Positions 45,378 to 57,857 of a DNA stretch of 64,000 nucleotides are shown piece after piece (positions within the stretch are counted from its first letter, which is position 1; each line of letters starts with the position of its first letter). Source of the stretch: Hysterangium stoloniferum. Its lineage: Eukaryota; Basidiomycota; Agaricomycetes; Hysterangiales; Hysterangiaceae. Position numbers and translations under genes: made by a program. Under the pieces are notes generated by a model, which searched no databases, was not told where the DNA came from, and worked only from the letters and a program-made list of their open reading frames with translations. The stretch lies in assembly GCA_015178975.1 (NCBI GenBank), contig WHVD01000057.1, forward strand, positions 481,600 through 545,599. The letters are read 5' to 3'.

Positions 45378-46187
45378 TGTTAGGATCCCTGTCATTCAGC
45401 CCCCCACAACCTTGTTTTACCCTCCTCACCCTCTGGTGTCCTGCTATCAGTATCCCAAACCATGATGTCACTGCCTGTGGTGCCCTGACACTTGTTTCAC
45501 TGTAGATCACCCCTTTTAACATTCTGTCCTGACACCCTCCTATCACCTGCTTGATATATAAATGATACTTTGCCATCTTATACTTTTTAGTATACTTTAG
45601 TTACATCATATTCACTTTTAGTTTGATCCTTACTGTTGATATTTGATATATTTAACTAATAATCTCACATTCTCTTGTTAATAAAGTTTGCAAATAGATA
45701 AGTAACTACTGTATAGTTGCTTAGTAATACAATGTTTTTTGCACACCCAAACTTTACACTTACCCCTTTCTATGTGCCCTTTGACCCATCACTACTTCTC
45801 ACTTCCTTGATCAGATCTCTACTCATCTATTTCACCTTCATATAAAGTTCCTACCATGTATGCTACTATTCTTTAATTCTAATATCAACTTAGATTACTC
45901 CCATTTAGTCTTCAGCCACTTTACTCCTTCTCTAATACCCTCAAAGATGTTGTCAGCAAGCCATGACTCTTTACCCTATGACTCTTAGCATTTTGGCCCT
46001 CTAGTTGAGTGAGCTAAGTGTTGTCTTTAGTCCTTATTATACTATCCACTCTGCTTGAAATACTGGAGCACCTTGACAGTTCATATGAGGGTACAACACA
46101 TAAGTTGAAGCCAAGCTCCACCTGTTTTATATGTATGTAGAGTGGGACCTCCCAACTAGTACTATCTCTATCATTGGGCCCCCAACA
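45378..46187 (+). repeat. TGTTAGGATCC-family LTR, forward, fullest copy
   Basis: Starts TGTTAGGATCCC and ends GGGCCCCCAACA. It includes GGGTACAACACATAAGTTGAAG at about 46088, the shared LTR motif. The flanking 5-mers do not match, so it may be truncated or adjoin another copy at its left (45330-45377 looks like the tail of one). Confidence 0.55.
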
Positions 46188-47452
46188 TAGAGCCCCCTTT
46201 GCCCTCCTTGTGTATATGTAAGTAAACAAGTGAATACTTGTCAACAGACAAGTTACCAAATATGGAATGAGGTTCAAGTTTGGAATATCTGGGAAATACT
46301 CCATGGAGTTTCTAGGAATGGATCTTCACAATTGTTCAAATAGACATGAAGTTGGGCAGATGGAGATATCTCAAGTGATAACTAACCATATGTAAATAAG
46401 CTGGAAGAGTTTACCAGAGAAGAGCCTTTGACATTGAAGAATTTTATTGCTCAATGTGAAATGGTCTTTCGATCTCAACCAAAGTCATATCAACCAATCA
46501 ATCAAATATTATGATGGTAACTTTGTATTTCTGGAAAACTGCTCAAGAATGGTGGCAACCTTATTTGTTGAATTCTCCTATTCCTCCTCCTTTCCTTGTG
46601 GATTATCTTGGCTTCTTGGATGAATTATATGCTCAGTTTGGAGAAATTGACACAGAAGGAGAAGCCAAAGAAAAACTCAACAATCTTCAAATGAAAACTC
46701 ATCATCATGTTGCAAAGTATTCAATATAATTTACAAGTCTCACTGCTCAAACTTGATATGACAAATTTGCTTTATGACAATGATTTTACAGAGGACTTCC
46801 AAATCTATTAAGGATGAAATAGTGAAGCTTCAGGTTCAACTGGAAAGTTTTACTGAATTACAAATGGCAGCTCTTCAACTTGATTCTTATTATTGGATAT
46901 GAGAAAATGCATGACAACAAGAAACAGAATCAAGCTCAACTCTGTGAAGATTTGAAAGGAAACAAATGACAACATCTTCAACTTTCCCTTCAACGTCACA
47001 AATACCTTTGACTTCAAAGCTGATGACACAGACTCCAAGAATTATTAGGTCTTTGACTTAAGTGAAATGATCTTTGACATTTTTAGGACCCAATGGGTGG
47101 TTACTTCCTGCCAAACAGGATAGAAGATTTAAAGAAGTATTATGTATTCTATGTGGAGAAAAAGGCTGTTTAGCAAGGAATTGTCCAAAACAATAATCTT
47201 GACCAGTAGCAAAAGGAAGAATTGTTGAAATTCAAGATTCAACAACTCAATCTGATCAGTTGAATCAAGAACCAATAGTTCAATCGGAAAATTAAAAAGG
47301 GATACTCTTCAGATGTGTGAAGAGTATTGAAAGAAATTCAATCATGATTCAAGTGTAATTTTACAAGTGGTAACAATTTCTGATTCTTTAATTATTGAAC
47401 TTAAATCAAAGAAAATTGTTAAGTTCTGAACAAAGGTCCAGTCCAACAGATT
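46188..47452 (+). pseudogene. gypsy Gag remnant C
   Basis: The Gag frame reads FIAQCEMVFRSQPKSYQ near 46442, then AQEWWQPYLLNSPIPPPFL (46541) and FGEIDTEGEAKEKLNNLQMK (46639), in neighbouring frames. The zinc knuckle CILCGEKGCLARNCPK is at 47147-47194. Stops are frequent. No pol was found downstream, where a DNA transposon begins at 47788. Confidence 0.65.
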
Positions 47453-47576
47453 TTCTGGTAATTATTCTGAACACACTTAGTCTGGGAATGTTCCCATGGT
47501 GTCCCCAGGTAATAAGTCCGGGGAGTTTCTGGGGATTAGTAGTACAAGGAATGTGGTATCAGAATAATTACCAGAA
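47453..47576. repeat. perfect 17-base inverted repeat, 90-base loop
   Basis: TTCTGGTAATTATTCTG (47453-47469) is exactly the reverse complement of 47560-47576. It could be the ends of a tiny fold-back element or LTR-internal. No clear target duplication. Confidence 0.6.
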
Positions 47577-47787
47577 GGTACTACTGAGAGATGGACTTGG
47601 CTTCAGCTTATAGGCTGCATCCTCGTACACTCATTTGGGTGTCCATATTTCGAGCTGACAGAACACATACAGGAAGATGTAGATTCTGGAGTTCCCATGG
47701 GAGTTCTGGGAATCGAGCATGCAGACAGACAAGAGAGTACTAGTTCGAGGGTGTAACTTGTTTGAGATTCAAACTGGATTCTAAGTA

Positions 47788-50700
47788 AGGTAGGCATCAC
47801 TTTAGTTCAGCACCTGTTTATGTAAGCAAAAAAGTGACCTACTCGCACTCCTTTCTGTGCTTCCACAACATAGATAATCTGTAATTAAAGCCCAGGGAAG
47901 TGGAGTTGGGATCCATTCCTCCAGTTCTAAGGTTTAAAACTTGAAAAATAATTCACCCTTGCCAAGTAGTAGGACTTACAAATTTTAACTTTTTTTTTGA
48001 GTCTCTGAATGCTTAAAAACTCGTTTCCATGTGATTCTGAGATTTTCAAAATTTTGCAAGTGTCAGTATTGGCCACTTACATAATCATCACGTGATATAT
48101 TGGGCAGCCTTGTTTTAAAGGCCTAAAATTGGGAAAGAAAACTGTATTAAATTCAAATATATGTACTTATCTTACTTACATAAAAATTCTCCTAAGAAAA
48201 AGAGGGTATAGCTGCCCATGTACTTGTGCAGTAAGCTGTGCACTTGATCACAGGCCACATTAAATAAGCAGCACAGTGGCAAATGTGCGGTTGCACAGTT
48301 CTACTACCATGCCTCAGAAGTCTAAAGCTGCACAATCTTGCATCAAAAACCTTGGATCCAAGGCACAACAAAAGCCCTCAGTGACAATCAAGGATGTCCC
48401 AGATGATGATGACTTCAATTGCAAACCAGTTTCTCTCAATCTAGATCAAAGCAATGAAAGGATGTATGAGGAAGCATTTATTGTGGATGAAGAAGATGGA
48501 TCTCTCACCTTGGTAGGCTTTCTTGATGACTTTGAGGAAGAACCTCTATTAGATCTTGCTCATGATTTGGACTCGGATGATGAAAATGATGAAAATCCTA
48601 GAGATAATTACCCAGAGATTCAAGAACTCTCTGACCTGGAACAGTTCTCAAGGATACTTGCTGAGGCACAGAGGATAGCAGTTGAGGCTGAAGATGAGAG
48701 GTTAACGGAAAACAGGTGACCAAAGAAATATCTCAAAAACTCTGCAAGAACAAAACGAAGGCATAAACAGATTGGAAAGGACCTAGAGAAGCAAGGTTAC
48801 CTTTCCATTAGGACATGGTTTGCAAAAGCCAATGCTGCAGAGAGTGAGGTTAATGAGGTTGCTAGGGGGCAGAATTCTGAGTCAGATGTGGAAATGGCCA
48901 CCCTTGACAAAGATCAAGAGAACATATCTGCTGGAAAAAGCGACTCAGTGAGCTTGATCTTATGGACTGCTGTGGTTATTGTTCTACTGACCAAATATTA
49001 TTAGTAAATTGAAGAAATTGAAAGACAGGTTAACACTGAAATATATCCACCTTCCAAAGCTCATGAAAAGGTTGAAGAGCTCCTTCAGGCACTACGAGAA
49101 GGCCAAAAACCTGGGGACAACACTCTATCCACAGAATCCGATATTATACTGGATCAATTAAATTACAAGGACTTACCAAAGCTTCGGCAAGCCTGTGCAG
49201 CACTGACTGTGAAGAGCAAAGATAAGAAAATTGATGTTCTCTTTCGAGGACGGCTTACTGGGATGGTTGGGACATTGAACCTTTATCTTGACCCACAGCT
49301 CTCATATACCTGGTGTGAGGCTTCTCTTATTGCATCAAAATCACAAGGCCATGGAGTTAGCCATGCACGCAATCTGCAAACATGGATACATCAGTTCCTG
49401 GGTTCTGGAAAATTACCTCTTCACAGATATGGAAAGCTACGGGGTACCCTTCTTGATGATGAGGACTTTTCACAAGCAATACAGATTCACCTGTCTGGAA
49501 TTGCCAAGAACAACTATATCCAAGCTCAGGATATTGTTGACTTCATGCAGACACCAGAAATGCAAGAAAGGCTTGAGGAGATTGGTTCCAAGAAAAAGAA
49601 GATATCAATACGTACCACACAATGGTGGCTCCACAGGATGGGATGGCGATATGGGAGGAAAAGGAATGGTATGTATGTTGATGGCCATGAGAGGGAAGAT
49701 GTTGTCAAATACCGGATGGAATTTATTGAACAGTGGAAAGTCTATGACAAGCGGATGTATTCATATGATAATGATGGAAACTGCGAAGGTGAACTCACTG
49801 GATTCCCTGTCCCACCTGGCCAACATTTCCAGCTCATTCTTATCACCCATGATGAATCAACATTTTATGAGACTGACCGTCAGAAAACCATGTGGGCCTA
49901 TCAATCAGATAAAGCAGTCCCATTAAAGAAGGGGGAAGGTGTTTCTCTCATGGTCTCAGATTTTTTGACCGTTGAATGGGGAAGATTGCAAAGTGAGGAT
50001 GGCATGGAGTGAGTTAATCTTGCACTCTAAATTTAGAATTACTATTTAATCTATCAAATGCAGGTCAGCACGCATTGTCTTCAAAGCAGGAAAAAATCGT
50101 GATGGCTACTTCTCGTCTGATGACTTGATCACACAAGTTGACACAGCCATCGATATTTTTGAAGGACGGACAAATGGGTTTGCAACAGGTCTGTTCATTT
50201 TTGATAATGCACTGAGCCATCAGAAGTGTGCAGATGATGCACTTTCTGCAAGAAAGATGCCAAAGTATCCATCTGCAACCTGGGTTCATCACAAAGGAGG
50301 CTCTCGCATGCGAAATACTGTGTTATCAAATGGAGACACCCAGTCCTTTTATTTCGAAGAGGACCACCCTACAATGCCTGGATGGTTTAAAGGGATGGAA
50401 CAAATCATCAGGGAACGAGGCCTATGGAGGGAAAGTGGCTTACTTGCACAATGTGAAGGTTTTAAATGTGTACAAGGAAAAACTGACTGTTGCTGCCATC
50501 GCCTTCTTTTTACCCAACCAGACTTTGTGGCACAAAAATCTCAACTTGAAGAGTTCATCACATTGCGGGGTCACATCTGTGACTTCTACCCAAAATATCA
50601 CTGCGAGCTTAATTTTATTGAGCAGTATTGGGGTGCAGCAAAGTTCCATTACCGAAACACCCCCAAAACCAATAACATTGTTGAGATGGAAAAGAATATG

Positions 50701-51080
50701 CTTACTTGCTTGGATGATATCCCTTTGCTTCAAATCAGAAGGTATTTCTCTTATCCTTCTGCCCACTATCTGATCTCATTGTTTTCCCATGCTAGATATG
50801 CAAATAGGTCTGCCCGGTTCATATCAGGTTATGATCTCGGACTGTCAGGAGTGGAGACTGCGTGGGTCAACAAAAGATACCATGGCCATCGTACATTACC
50901 TCCAATCATGCTTGCACAAGTACAGCAAGCTGAAATTAATATGCCTGTACTATTATAGTGACTCCAATTCATTTTTTGACTTCATAATAAATTTTTCAAA
51001 AATTTGATTCGCAGATTTGGCCACTCTTGGCACTTAGTAATATGATTACATAAGGTGCTGAACTAAAGTGACACCTACCT
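47788..51080 (+). mobile_element. 3.3 kb DNA transposon with TA target site and 27-base terminal repeats
   Basis: The left end AGGTAGG, two bases, then TCACTTTAGTTCAGCACC (47788-47814) matches the reverse complement of the right end (51054-51080) at 25 of 27 positions. TA flanks both sides (47786-47787 and 51081-51082). Subterminal similarity (TTGGCCACTTACATAATCAT, about 48070, against TTTGGCCACTC at about 51015) suggests binding sites for the transposase. The TA duplication and DDE transposase place it in the IS630-Tc1-mariner superfamily broadly. Confidence 0.85.
48309..50958 (+). CDS. DDE transposase of the 3.3 kb element (one or two nonsense changes)
   Basis: Starts at ATG 48309 (MPQKSKAAQSCIKNLGSKAQ). 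An acidic N-terminal region is followed by basic and helical segments, then a helix-turn-helix region (SIRTTQWWLHRMGWRYGRKR, about 49606). The catalytic sites follow: ITHDESTFYETD (about 49845), IFDNALSHQK (about 50202) and CELNFIEQYWG (about 50604). Two introns fit: about 48950-49005 and 50009-50063 (GTGAGT..TGCAG). The join at the second reads ME then SARIVFKAGKNRDGY. A TGA at 48717-48719 lies where CGA would continue the frame, and a TAA at about 49003-49005 lies near the first acceptor. Otherwise the frame is whole, ending with TAG at 50956-50958. It is the best-preserved transposase here. Confidence 0.75.
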
Positions 51081-51082
51081 TA

Positions 51083-51545
51083 CATGAATATAGGAGACTT
51101 ATATACATAGACTGTGAAATGTAATAATGCTAAATCTGGTATTAATGAGGGGCAGCACTATTAAACATAAAAGAAAACAAGTAAATACCAAACTAGGTAT
51201 TAGGGATGGAATAGAATGGTAGTGGGGTCTGAAACATGACAGGTCATTAGACCATAACTGGAGTGGGGCTCAGTTAGAGGGCTCTGGGAGTCCAGGCAGA
51301 GTCCGGGGACTTGGTGCATGAGACACTGTCGGGTATAGACAGGTTGGATGTGCAGGGAGTCCGGCAGAGTCTGAGGACTGGTGCATGAGATACAGAGGGT
51401 TAGGTGCAGACAGGTATGTCAGGTACAGACAGGTGTGATGGACGGGTCGTGGTGGGAACTCCATTGTGACTGTATGTTAGGTTCCATACAGTGGGTCAGG
51501 TGCATATAGGGTGGAGTCTGGGTCCCAGCAGGTTGTCTAGTAGTG
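51083..51545 (-). repeat. LTR remnant, reverse, family of 27799-28612
   Basis: GGCAGAGTCTGAGGACTGGTGC and similar blocks repeat the reverse of the CACCAGACTCC..GTC motifs of the 27799 LTR, and match 58690-58881. The ends are not clear. Confidence 0.55.
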
Positions 51546-52021
51546 GGTAATATATTCTACTAAACCAAATATGTACAGAAGCCTCATTTGACAAAGTATA
51601 GATTTGCCCTGTTGATGAAGTGAGAGGCTAATACCAGTTGTGAAGGCTCACAGATGTTAATGTCAAAGAGTTTTGACAATCACATATGTAAGACAAGATC
51701 GAGAGGTAGATTAATAATACAGATAACTAATATACAATAGAGAGATTTTCTGACTGAGGTCCTTCACTCTTCGGATTGCCCTTTTATACCTTTCTTTGTT
51801 AAACTATGATTAAACTATGACCTATGAATGAAATCACATATAATGTCAAAATGAGACAAGTCAAATGTAAGTCAAATGTTCATCAAATAAATTCAAGGGT
51901 GTTGAAGATGTTGAATAGAATGTCAAGTTGGAGTTTCTGTCAAAAATAAATTGATGCATCAAAGATGAGTCAAAGAGTTGTTGAAAGTTACCTTGAATAT
52001 TTTGTGACAATTTTGTGACAT
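51546..52021 (-). repeat. LTR remnant, reverse, family of 44289-44762
   Basis: Ends TTTTGTGACA at 52021 (minus-strand start TGTCACAAAA). The AAGCCTCATTTGACAAAGTA block at 51581 is the reverse of CTTTGTCGAATGAGGCATC in 44289-44762. Its left end is truncated. CpG-to-TpG changes are evident. Confidence 0.55.
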
Positions 52022-54294
52022 CAGGTAGCCTCCCAATAAGCCTTTGCACCTAGTTTTTTGATTGAGATATTCCTGTTCAGATGTCTCAATAGTGGAAATG
52101 ATGAGCACAGCAGCCAAGGAGTTGGTTGCCAGCCAGTTAGCCCTGGCACAAGGTTCAATTGGGTTCTGGGATTGTACCATCGACATAGCCAGAAAGTCCA
52201 GTGGTGGTAACAAAGAGGTCTGTGGTGCAAAGCCAAAGGTGATAATTTGATTTAAGCTTATTGAGCTTGGGTCCCATGTAAGTGATATTGGTGAAGATAA
52301 GAGTAATGGAGGGTACAAGAGTATCTGGATAGTCATAGGTAAGAGAAATGCTGAAGCAAGTATATGTAGAGGGCAAGAATTAGATGATGGCAGTCCTACT
52401 TAAAAGCAGAGGCCCATAACCTGTTAGAAAGTGAGACTTACACAATCACAGTCACGTATAAGTATAACGGACTGAGGTATAAGGTCGGATTGTGTGCTGT
52501 ATATATATGCTAGCGGTCGAGTCAGGAGCATATCCTGGTACATAGATTCATGTCTCTTGTATACTTCCCATCGTTCTAGGTCTTGTGTATATATTTAGGC
52601 ATATATTTATGATACGAGAGATAGATACCGAATATATCGTGCTAATGCGGCCTGGACATGGCCTATGTTGTCGCCCGGGATGAGAAATGTGGCGAAGACA
52701 GGCTGGAGCTGTGCAACGCGAGCGATAAGTGCACAAAGAGGACGGATATCCCCTCTATATTCAAACAGATAGATTTATAGAAATTTCCATTGCTGTAACA
52801 TGCCATACAGGAATAGGCACGTGGGTGCATAATCATTCTGGTGGATACTTTGATGGAATCATTGGACGACGTCGCGAGCCATTGACGGAGCTATCCTGTA
52901 CGAGCAGGAGCGATGATCCACGTTATGCTTCGCGCTTTTGGAAGACGTTACGCTAACTGGATATGTATGTACAGGTTTGTGCCAACGTCCCGTCCGAATG
53001 CGAAGCACGGGATGCCAGCTTGGGACCGTGCTTCAGCCGGTCTTAGTCATGGAAACTATCGTCGGCCCCCTCTTAACCCATTACTCCTCATCACCCATAC
53101 TCCCTTAAAACCCCGTATTTCAGCTATTCGTACTCCCTTTTGCCCCATACTCCCCATAACCCACCCGGAGTGTCCACGGAACGGTATGGATTAAGGAGTT
53201 AACTGTAATCCACACGTTCAAAGGTTGGTCTTTGATAGGCTGATCTAAAAGATTTCAAGTCTCACCTTCTACAGTTGCAAGCCCATGCTCAACTTCAGCA
53301 ATACCAAGTACACCTCCTGCCTTCACTCATCCCCTCATCCCTGATGATGGTGAAGACTGCTTTTCCTTTAGCAAATACACACTGTCGCCGCAGGAGATGC
53401 AAACATCAAGTCCGGATTAGGCTCCAGCTGCGATTCGGGTCCAGATACCAGCAGGGGTATTGACATGAACATCTCCATAGCTTTCAATACTAGCAACAAC
53501 ATGGCCTTCAATACCCCTATCTCACCGCCTTTTGACATGTCGTCCCTCACTGGACCCTGTGAATTCAGAGACTATGCTTCAATTGCGGCTGAAGGGCACA
53601 AACTGCTGCTGTGCAACAAGCTCAGGCGCAGCGGCAGAGTCAAGCGGGGAACGTGTTCAAAACCAACAACCACATCGTCATCAATCACCAGGTGTTAGTG
53701 TCAGGAGTATTGTGCCTGCACCTGCATTAAGGAAAGGTAGGAGTGTGGGGCAGTGGCGCGGTGGAGAGATGAGTTGGATGCACAGTTCAGATGTACGTTC
53801 AGGTGCAGGGTTGACGAGCGTGTATGCAGACTCAGACTCGTCCTTTCGGTCCCGTTTCGTCGCTGCCCGCTTCTTCTGATTCCGCCGGTCAACATCTTCC
53901 GTCGTCCGTCCCTTCGTGCATTCCCATTTTGTCGAATTTTTCTCCAGCGTCATTGCGCCACTCTTTCTAGCCCGTGCCATCCCGCCAACCACTTGCGCAC
54001 TATCTACCCGAACACACGAGTCTCAGTTCGCACGCGATCGCGAGGCTGCGAGCTGGACTTCTCCATTTCACTTCTTCGTCCTCTATGTCTATCTGTCTAT
54101 TCTGACTGGACACCCAGGGGGTGGATACTGGTCGAAGAATGATCGTGATGGAATGGAACATGAATGAAGGCGCCATGTTCTTCCTTTCCCTTTCTTTCCC
54201 AACTCGTGTGTATCGGGGTTCGCGGTGGGACATGAGGTGTATGTGCGAGTTTTGGACTCCTCTACCGTTCTATCTCAGCCTACCCCCATCGCTG
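52022..54294. other. CpG-normal stretch with no confident gene
   Basis: CpG returns to levels like the gene region from about 52440. Two pieces look like coding sequence. One is a minus-strand segment at about 52620-52740 reading LCALIARVAQLQPVFATFLIP then GDNIGHVQAALARYI. The other is a plus-strand glutamine-rich segment at about 53575-53690 reading AQTAAVQQAQAQRQSQAGNV. Neither could be extended into a gene or named. Two microsatellite-like runs of ACCCCATACTCC occur at about 53090-53165. Confidence 0.4.
52610..52745 (-). CDS. possible exon, unrecognised
   Basis: The minus frame gives a compact hydrophobic/charged peptide (ALIARVAQLQPVFATF, PGDNIGHVQAALARYIRYL) with no stop over about 45 codons. 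The helix-like periodicity looks like real protein. No partner exon was found. Confidence 0.25.
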
Positions 54295-55436
54295 ATATGG
54301 TTCAAGCTCGTCCTAAATATTGCAACTCTCGTTCGCATGACTCGCATAAAAGTCAACGTCTCCAAACCTAATTGATCTAAAGGCCTTGTTCGACATTCCA
54401 ATCTCAACCCCACCCGGCATGAATCTAGGCACACGGATCAGGAAAAGCCATCTCCAGATTCTTAATATCCGAACATGGCACGGGGTCGGGTCCGTGATAT
54501 TGATGTAGAATCTCGAGTTCGTTCACGTAACACGATAAGGAGAAAGGCCTGACTCCTCGAGCACCTACACGACGGATGTTCGTTTCAACGCCTGTAGTCA
54601 TTCACGAGAACCGACCTCTTTTCTCTAATATCCTCAATGGCGGCTTTGTGGAGAAGCCAAAAGCAAGTGGAGATGTTCACCTTCAAGATGTGACTGGTTA
54701 ACGTTTCGTTCCGAGCCCTATGAAGGGTGGTGAAGGCTATACTCGACACGTTTACGAGCTCTAGAACGCGAAATCAGTGTATCGCATCGATGTACCAAGG
54801 AATTCGAGTATGATCTTAAGGGATGACATGCCGACAGCGTGTGAGTGTGCTCGAGATGCGCAGTACAGAACAGATGAAACAGCAAGGCTTCGTGACTCTG
54901 TGTCAGAGGACAATGCTGGTCAAGGTATATATCCCAGGCACAGTGTATTATATCCGTCCATTAAGAAACCTTCTGAACTTGGATAGAACGACATAATTAT
55001 CCACCCCAACCGCCTCAGCAGCTGGCGAAATCCTTCACAACGACATGCAGGCCAAGCGCGATGACTATACATTTCCACCCCAGTTGCTCGGCAGTATAGT
55101 GATCTTGTGTCTTCCAGAGTTGAAAATTGCAGACTGGGTCAATGAGGAACCATTTCCCGCTGACGGGAAGAACCTATATGCACCGCATACATGCCTGCTG
55201 CAAGTTTGTGGATTGCAGCGCGATGTCGGACAACCCACCCCGCAACTCAGGACCACCTTCATCGTAGATTGTGCGATAATGCACGATCCAGTATCTTGCC
55301 TTCTCTGGCTGTCACTGCCGTGTTATTTATCGCTTGGCCACCTCGAGGAGATACATCGCATGGAAACAAATACGGGTCAGATTGTTGCACTAAATCTACC
55401 CGACATGATCGTTGAGGGCCCGTATTTGCGAGGATA
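54295..55436 (+). repeat. segmental duplication, right copy, block 1
   Basis: Direct-orientation match to 20864-22121. It ends at GCGAGGATAAAGGA and then jumps to sequence equivalent to 24138 of the left copy, so the left-copy part 22122-24137 is absent here. Confidence 0.75.
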
Positions 55437-55437
55437 A
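55045..55437 (+). CDS. unrecognised conserved ORF (right copy)
   Basis: Counterpart of 21716-22123, with the same frame and C-terminus (DMIVEGPYLRG). One extra codon (Ala in KIADW). Identity is high over the shared part by eye. No domain recognised. Its inverted partner (63453-63846) carries an extra G after CATGCCTGCT that shifts its frame. Confidence 0.35.
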   Translation: MQAKRDDYTFPPQLLGSIVILCLPELKIADWVNEEPFPADGKNLYAPHTCLLQVCGLQRDVGQPTPQLRTTFIVDCAIMHDPVSCLLWLSLPCYLSLGHLEEIHRMETNTGQIVALNLPDMIVEGPYLRG

Positions 55438-55442
55438 AGGAA

Positions 55443-56426
55443 TGCTGGAAATTTCGAGCAGTCAAATGTAGGGGAATGGGAGGCTGAAATCATTGACCTT
55501 ACATCTTTTCCTGGGAACAAATCTGGATGGGAGACCGAGAGTAAAGGACTGCCACCAGTGGTCGCAGACGCAACTGCACCTGAAAGCGGACGGGATGTTG
55601 TGGAAGCTGGTTCTGAGAAGCTGGTGGCTGCTCTAGACTGTGAAGCAAGCGAGTTATTGGCATCGGAGCCTCAGAATCACTGCATTCCAGTCTTTGAAGT
55701 CATCGAAATCCCAAAAGACGAGAGCATCGTCTTCTTGGTGCTTCCAAACTTCCCACGTTTACTTGAATGCGAAGTTTGAAACGCATGATGATAGTATGGA
55801 ATTTCTCAGAGAGATATTTGAGGTGCGTTTCCAATTCAATTCATGGGTACACTTGGCATGAAACTGCAAGTAGGGTATACGATTTCTGCGTGAGAACAAC
55901 GTTGCCCATCGGTGAATTTCCCTAGTTAACGATCACAAAGTTGAATTAATCCTCTCGTCTGCAGGAATTGCACGTTCAGCAACATCAGGGTGGAGCATTC
56001 TCCAGAAATGTCCAAATTGCGCAAGACGCGAGCATCGACTGATGGACATTTGCCTCCCACATACTATTTGGATAATTTTAAACCCTTTCGACGCTACGAT
56101 ACTGGAAATGGGCTGGTGACGGACCTTCCCGTGTACCGTTCTGATAAGATTGTGGCAGAATTTCAAGGCGACAAGTACCAGCATTGCGACCATTTCGTTG
56201 TCGATATCTATTACACTGGTCATGTGATCAAGACGGAGTTTTTTGATACAAGGCTAACAACTTGCAACGTCACCAGTATGCCTAACAACCACAAGGGTAA
56301 ATACACAGTTCGCTTCGTATCACCTTTGGGAACGGACGGACCAAGGATAGGTGAAGTCGTGGATCGATCTGATCCCATGCGTCCCAACCCGAAGAGCGCA
56401 GAAATTCTACACGGAGCGGAGGAACG
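55443..56426 (+). pseudogene. pseudokinase unit B, internally deleted
   Basis: The N-terminal module (LTSFPGNKSGWETESKGLPP) is joined directly to SELLASEPQNHCIPVFEV at about 55645, so the segment with the ATP-anchoring lysine is missing. The rest follows: the HR/NCTFSNIRV catalytic-loop join across the intron 55914-55965, YYLDNFKPFRRYD, and DIYYTGHVIKTEFFD. It then runs into the N-terminal module of unit C. The catalytic-loop Asp is Asn and the DFG position reads NFK. Confidence 0.6.
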
Positions 56427-57857
56427 GAAGGCTGGAATTTTTGACCTTACATCTTCTCCTGGCAACAGATCTGGATGGGACACCTCGAGTAAAGGACTGC
56501 CACCAGTGATCGCAGATGCAACTGCACGTGAACGCAGACAGAATGTTGTGGAAGCTGGTTCTGAGAAGCTAGTGGCTGCTCCAGACTCGGAAGATTTCTG
56601 GACCACTAACAGGCTATTGTTTGAATATTCGGGATACAAGTTACACCAGCCCGGGAGGAAGCAGAATAAGACGAAAAATCACTTGAACGTGCGTATAATT
56701 AATTGTGGGCTATCTATACTAATCGAAACTTCTCTATAAAATAGTCGCCTGCTATCATGGCTGCTACGCGCATTTCTAACGGAGCTGTGGTACAGCTAAA
56801 GAAAATATCCCTATCGAAACACGGAAATGAGTTTAGCATTGCCACCCATTTTTCGAGCAAGTTATTGGCATCGGAGCCTCAGAATCACTGCATTCCCGTC
56901 GTTGAAGTCATCAAAATCCCAAAGGACAAGAACATCGTCGTCTTGGTGTTTCCAAACTTCCTATCTTTACGTGATGCGAAGTTTGAAACGCGTGATGATA
57001 TTATGGAATTTCTCGGACAGATATTTGAGGTGCGTTTCCAATTCAATTCATGGGTACACTTAGCATGAGACTGTATAGGGCATACAATTTCTGCATAAGA
57101 ACAACGTTGCCCATCGGTGAATTTCCCTAGCTAACCATCACAAAGTTGAATTAATCCTCTGGTCTGTAGGAATTGCACCTTGAGCAACATCAAGGTGGTG
57201 CATCCCCCCAAGGCTCCAAAAATGTCCAAACTGCGTAAGACGGGAGCATCGACTGATGGACATTTGCCTCCGAAATACTACTTGGATAATTTTGAACACT
57301 CTCGACGCTATGATAGGCTGTTTCGAGGCTACAAGTACCACAAACCCTGCGACCCTTTTGCTATTGATATTTGTTACATTGGTCATATGATCAAGATGGA
57401 GTTTATTGATGTAAGGCTCACATCTCGCAACATCACCACTATGTCTAACAACCACAAGCGTAAACGCAACGTCGATTTCATGTTAGCCTTGGTAACGGAC
57501 ATGGTACAGGAAAATCCGGCAGCCAGGCCAACAATAGGTGAAGTCGTGGAACGATTTGACCACATGCGGCTTAATTTGAAGAGCGCCGAAATTCTAAATG
57601 CAGAGGAATTAAAATATACCATTCGTCGGTCATGGCTCCGTCGATTATGGCTCCGTCGATTTCGACCGTTCCGCCGCACAGTATCTAGGGCGCCCCATGA
57701 TTATCTTGTCAGTAAGCCGCTGATCGCTGATCAGATTTATTCACCTGACCATGTTATAAGGACGTCGATACGGAGAATGGTTGGACTGCTCAGAGGGTGG
57801 GACCACGTGAAGTCGCTGTATTCATCCCATCATCGGCCCAACTGCCTCCTCCTATGA
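56427..57857 (+). CDS. pseudokinase unit C
   Basis: Tandem next to unit B. Exons correspond to those of the left copy: module to about 56692, 56745-57029, 57079-57116 and 57170-57857. VVQLKKISLSKH keeps the lysine. The catalytic loop again reads HRN and the DFG site NFE. The activation segment is shortened: RRYD runs directly into RLFRGYKYHKPCDPF, which removes the TGNELVTDLPVYGADKTVPEF segment of the left copy. Introns are almost as conserved as exons between copies, which points to recent duplication. ORF features after 57857 repeat 25686-26483. Confidence 0.58.

Noticed and set aside
48950..49005. Stop in the transposase at the first intron taken as a definite mutation
   Set aside because: The acceptor position is uncertain, so the TAA could fall inside the intron; only the TGA at 48717 is treated as likely damage.
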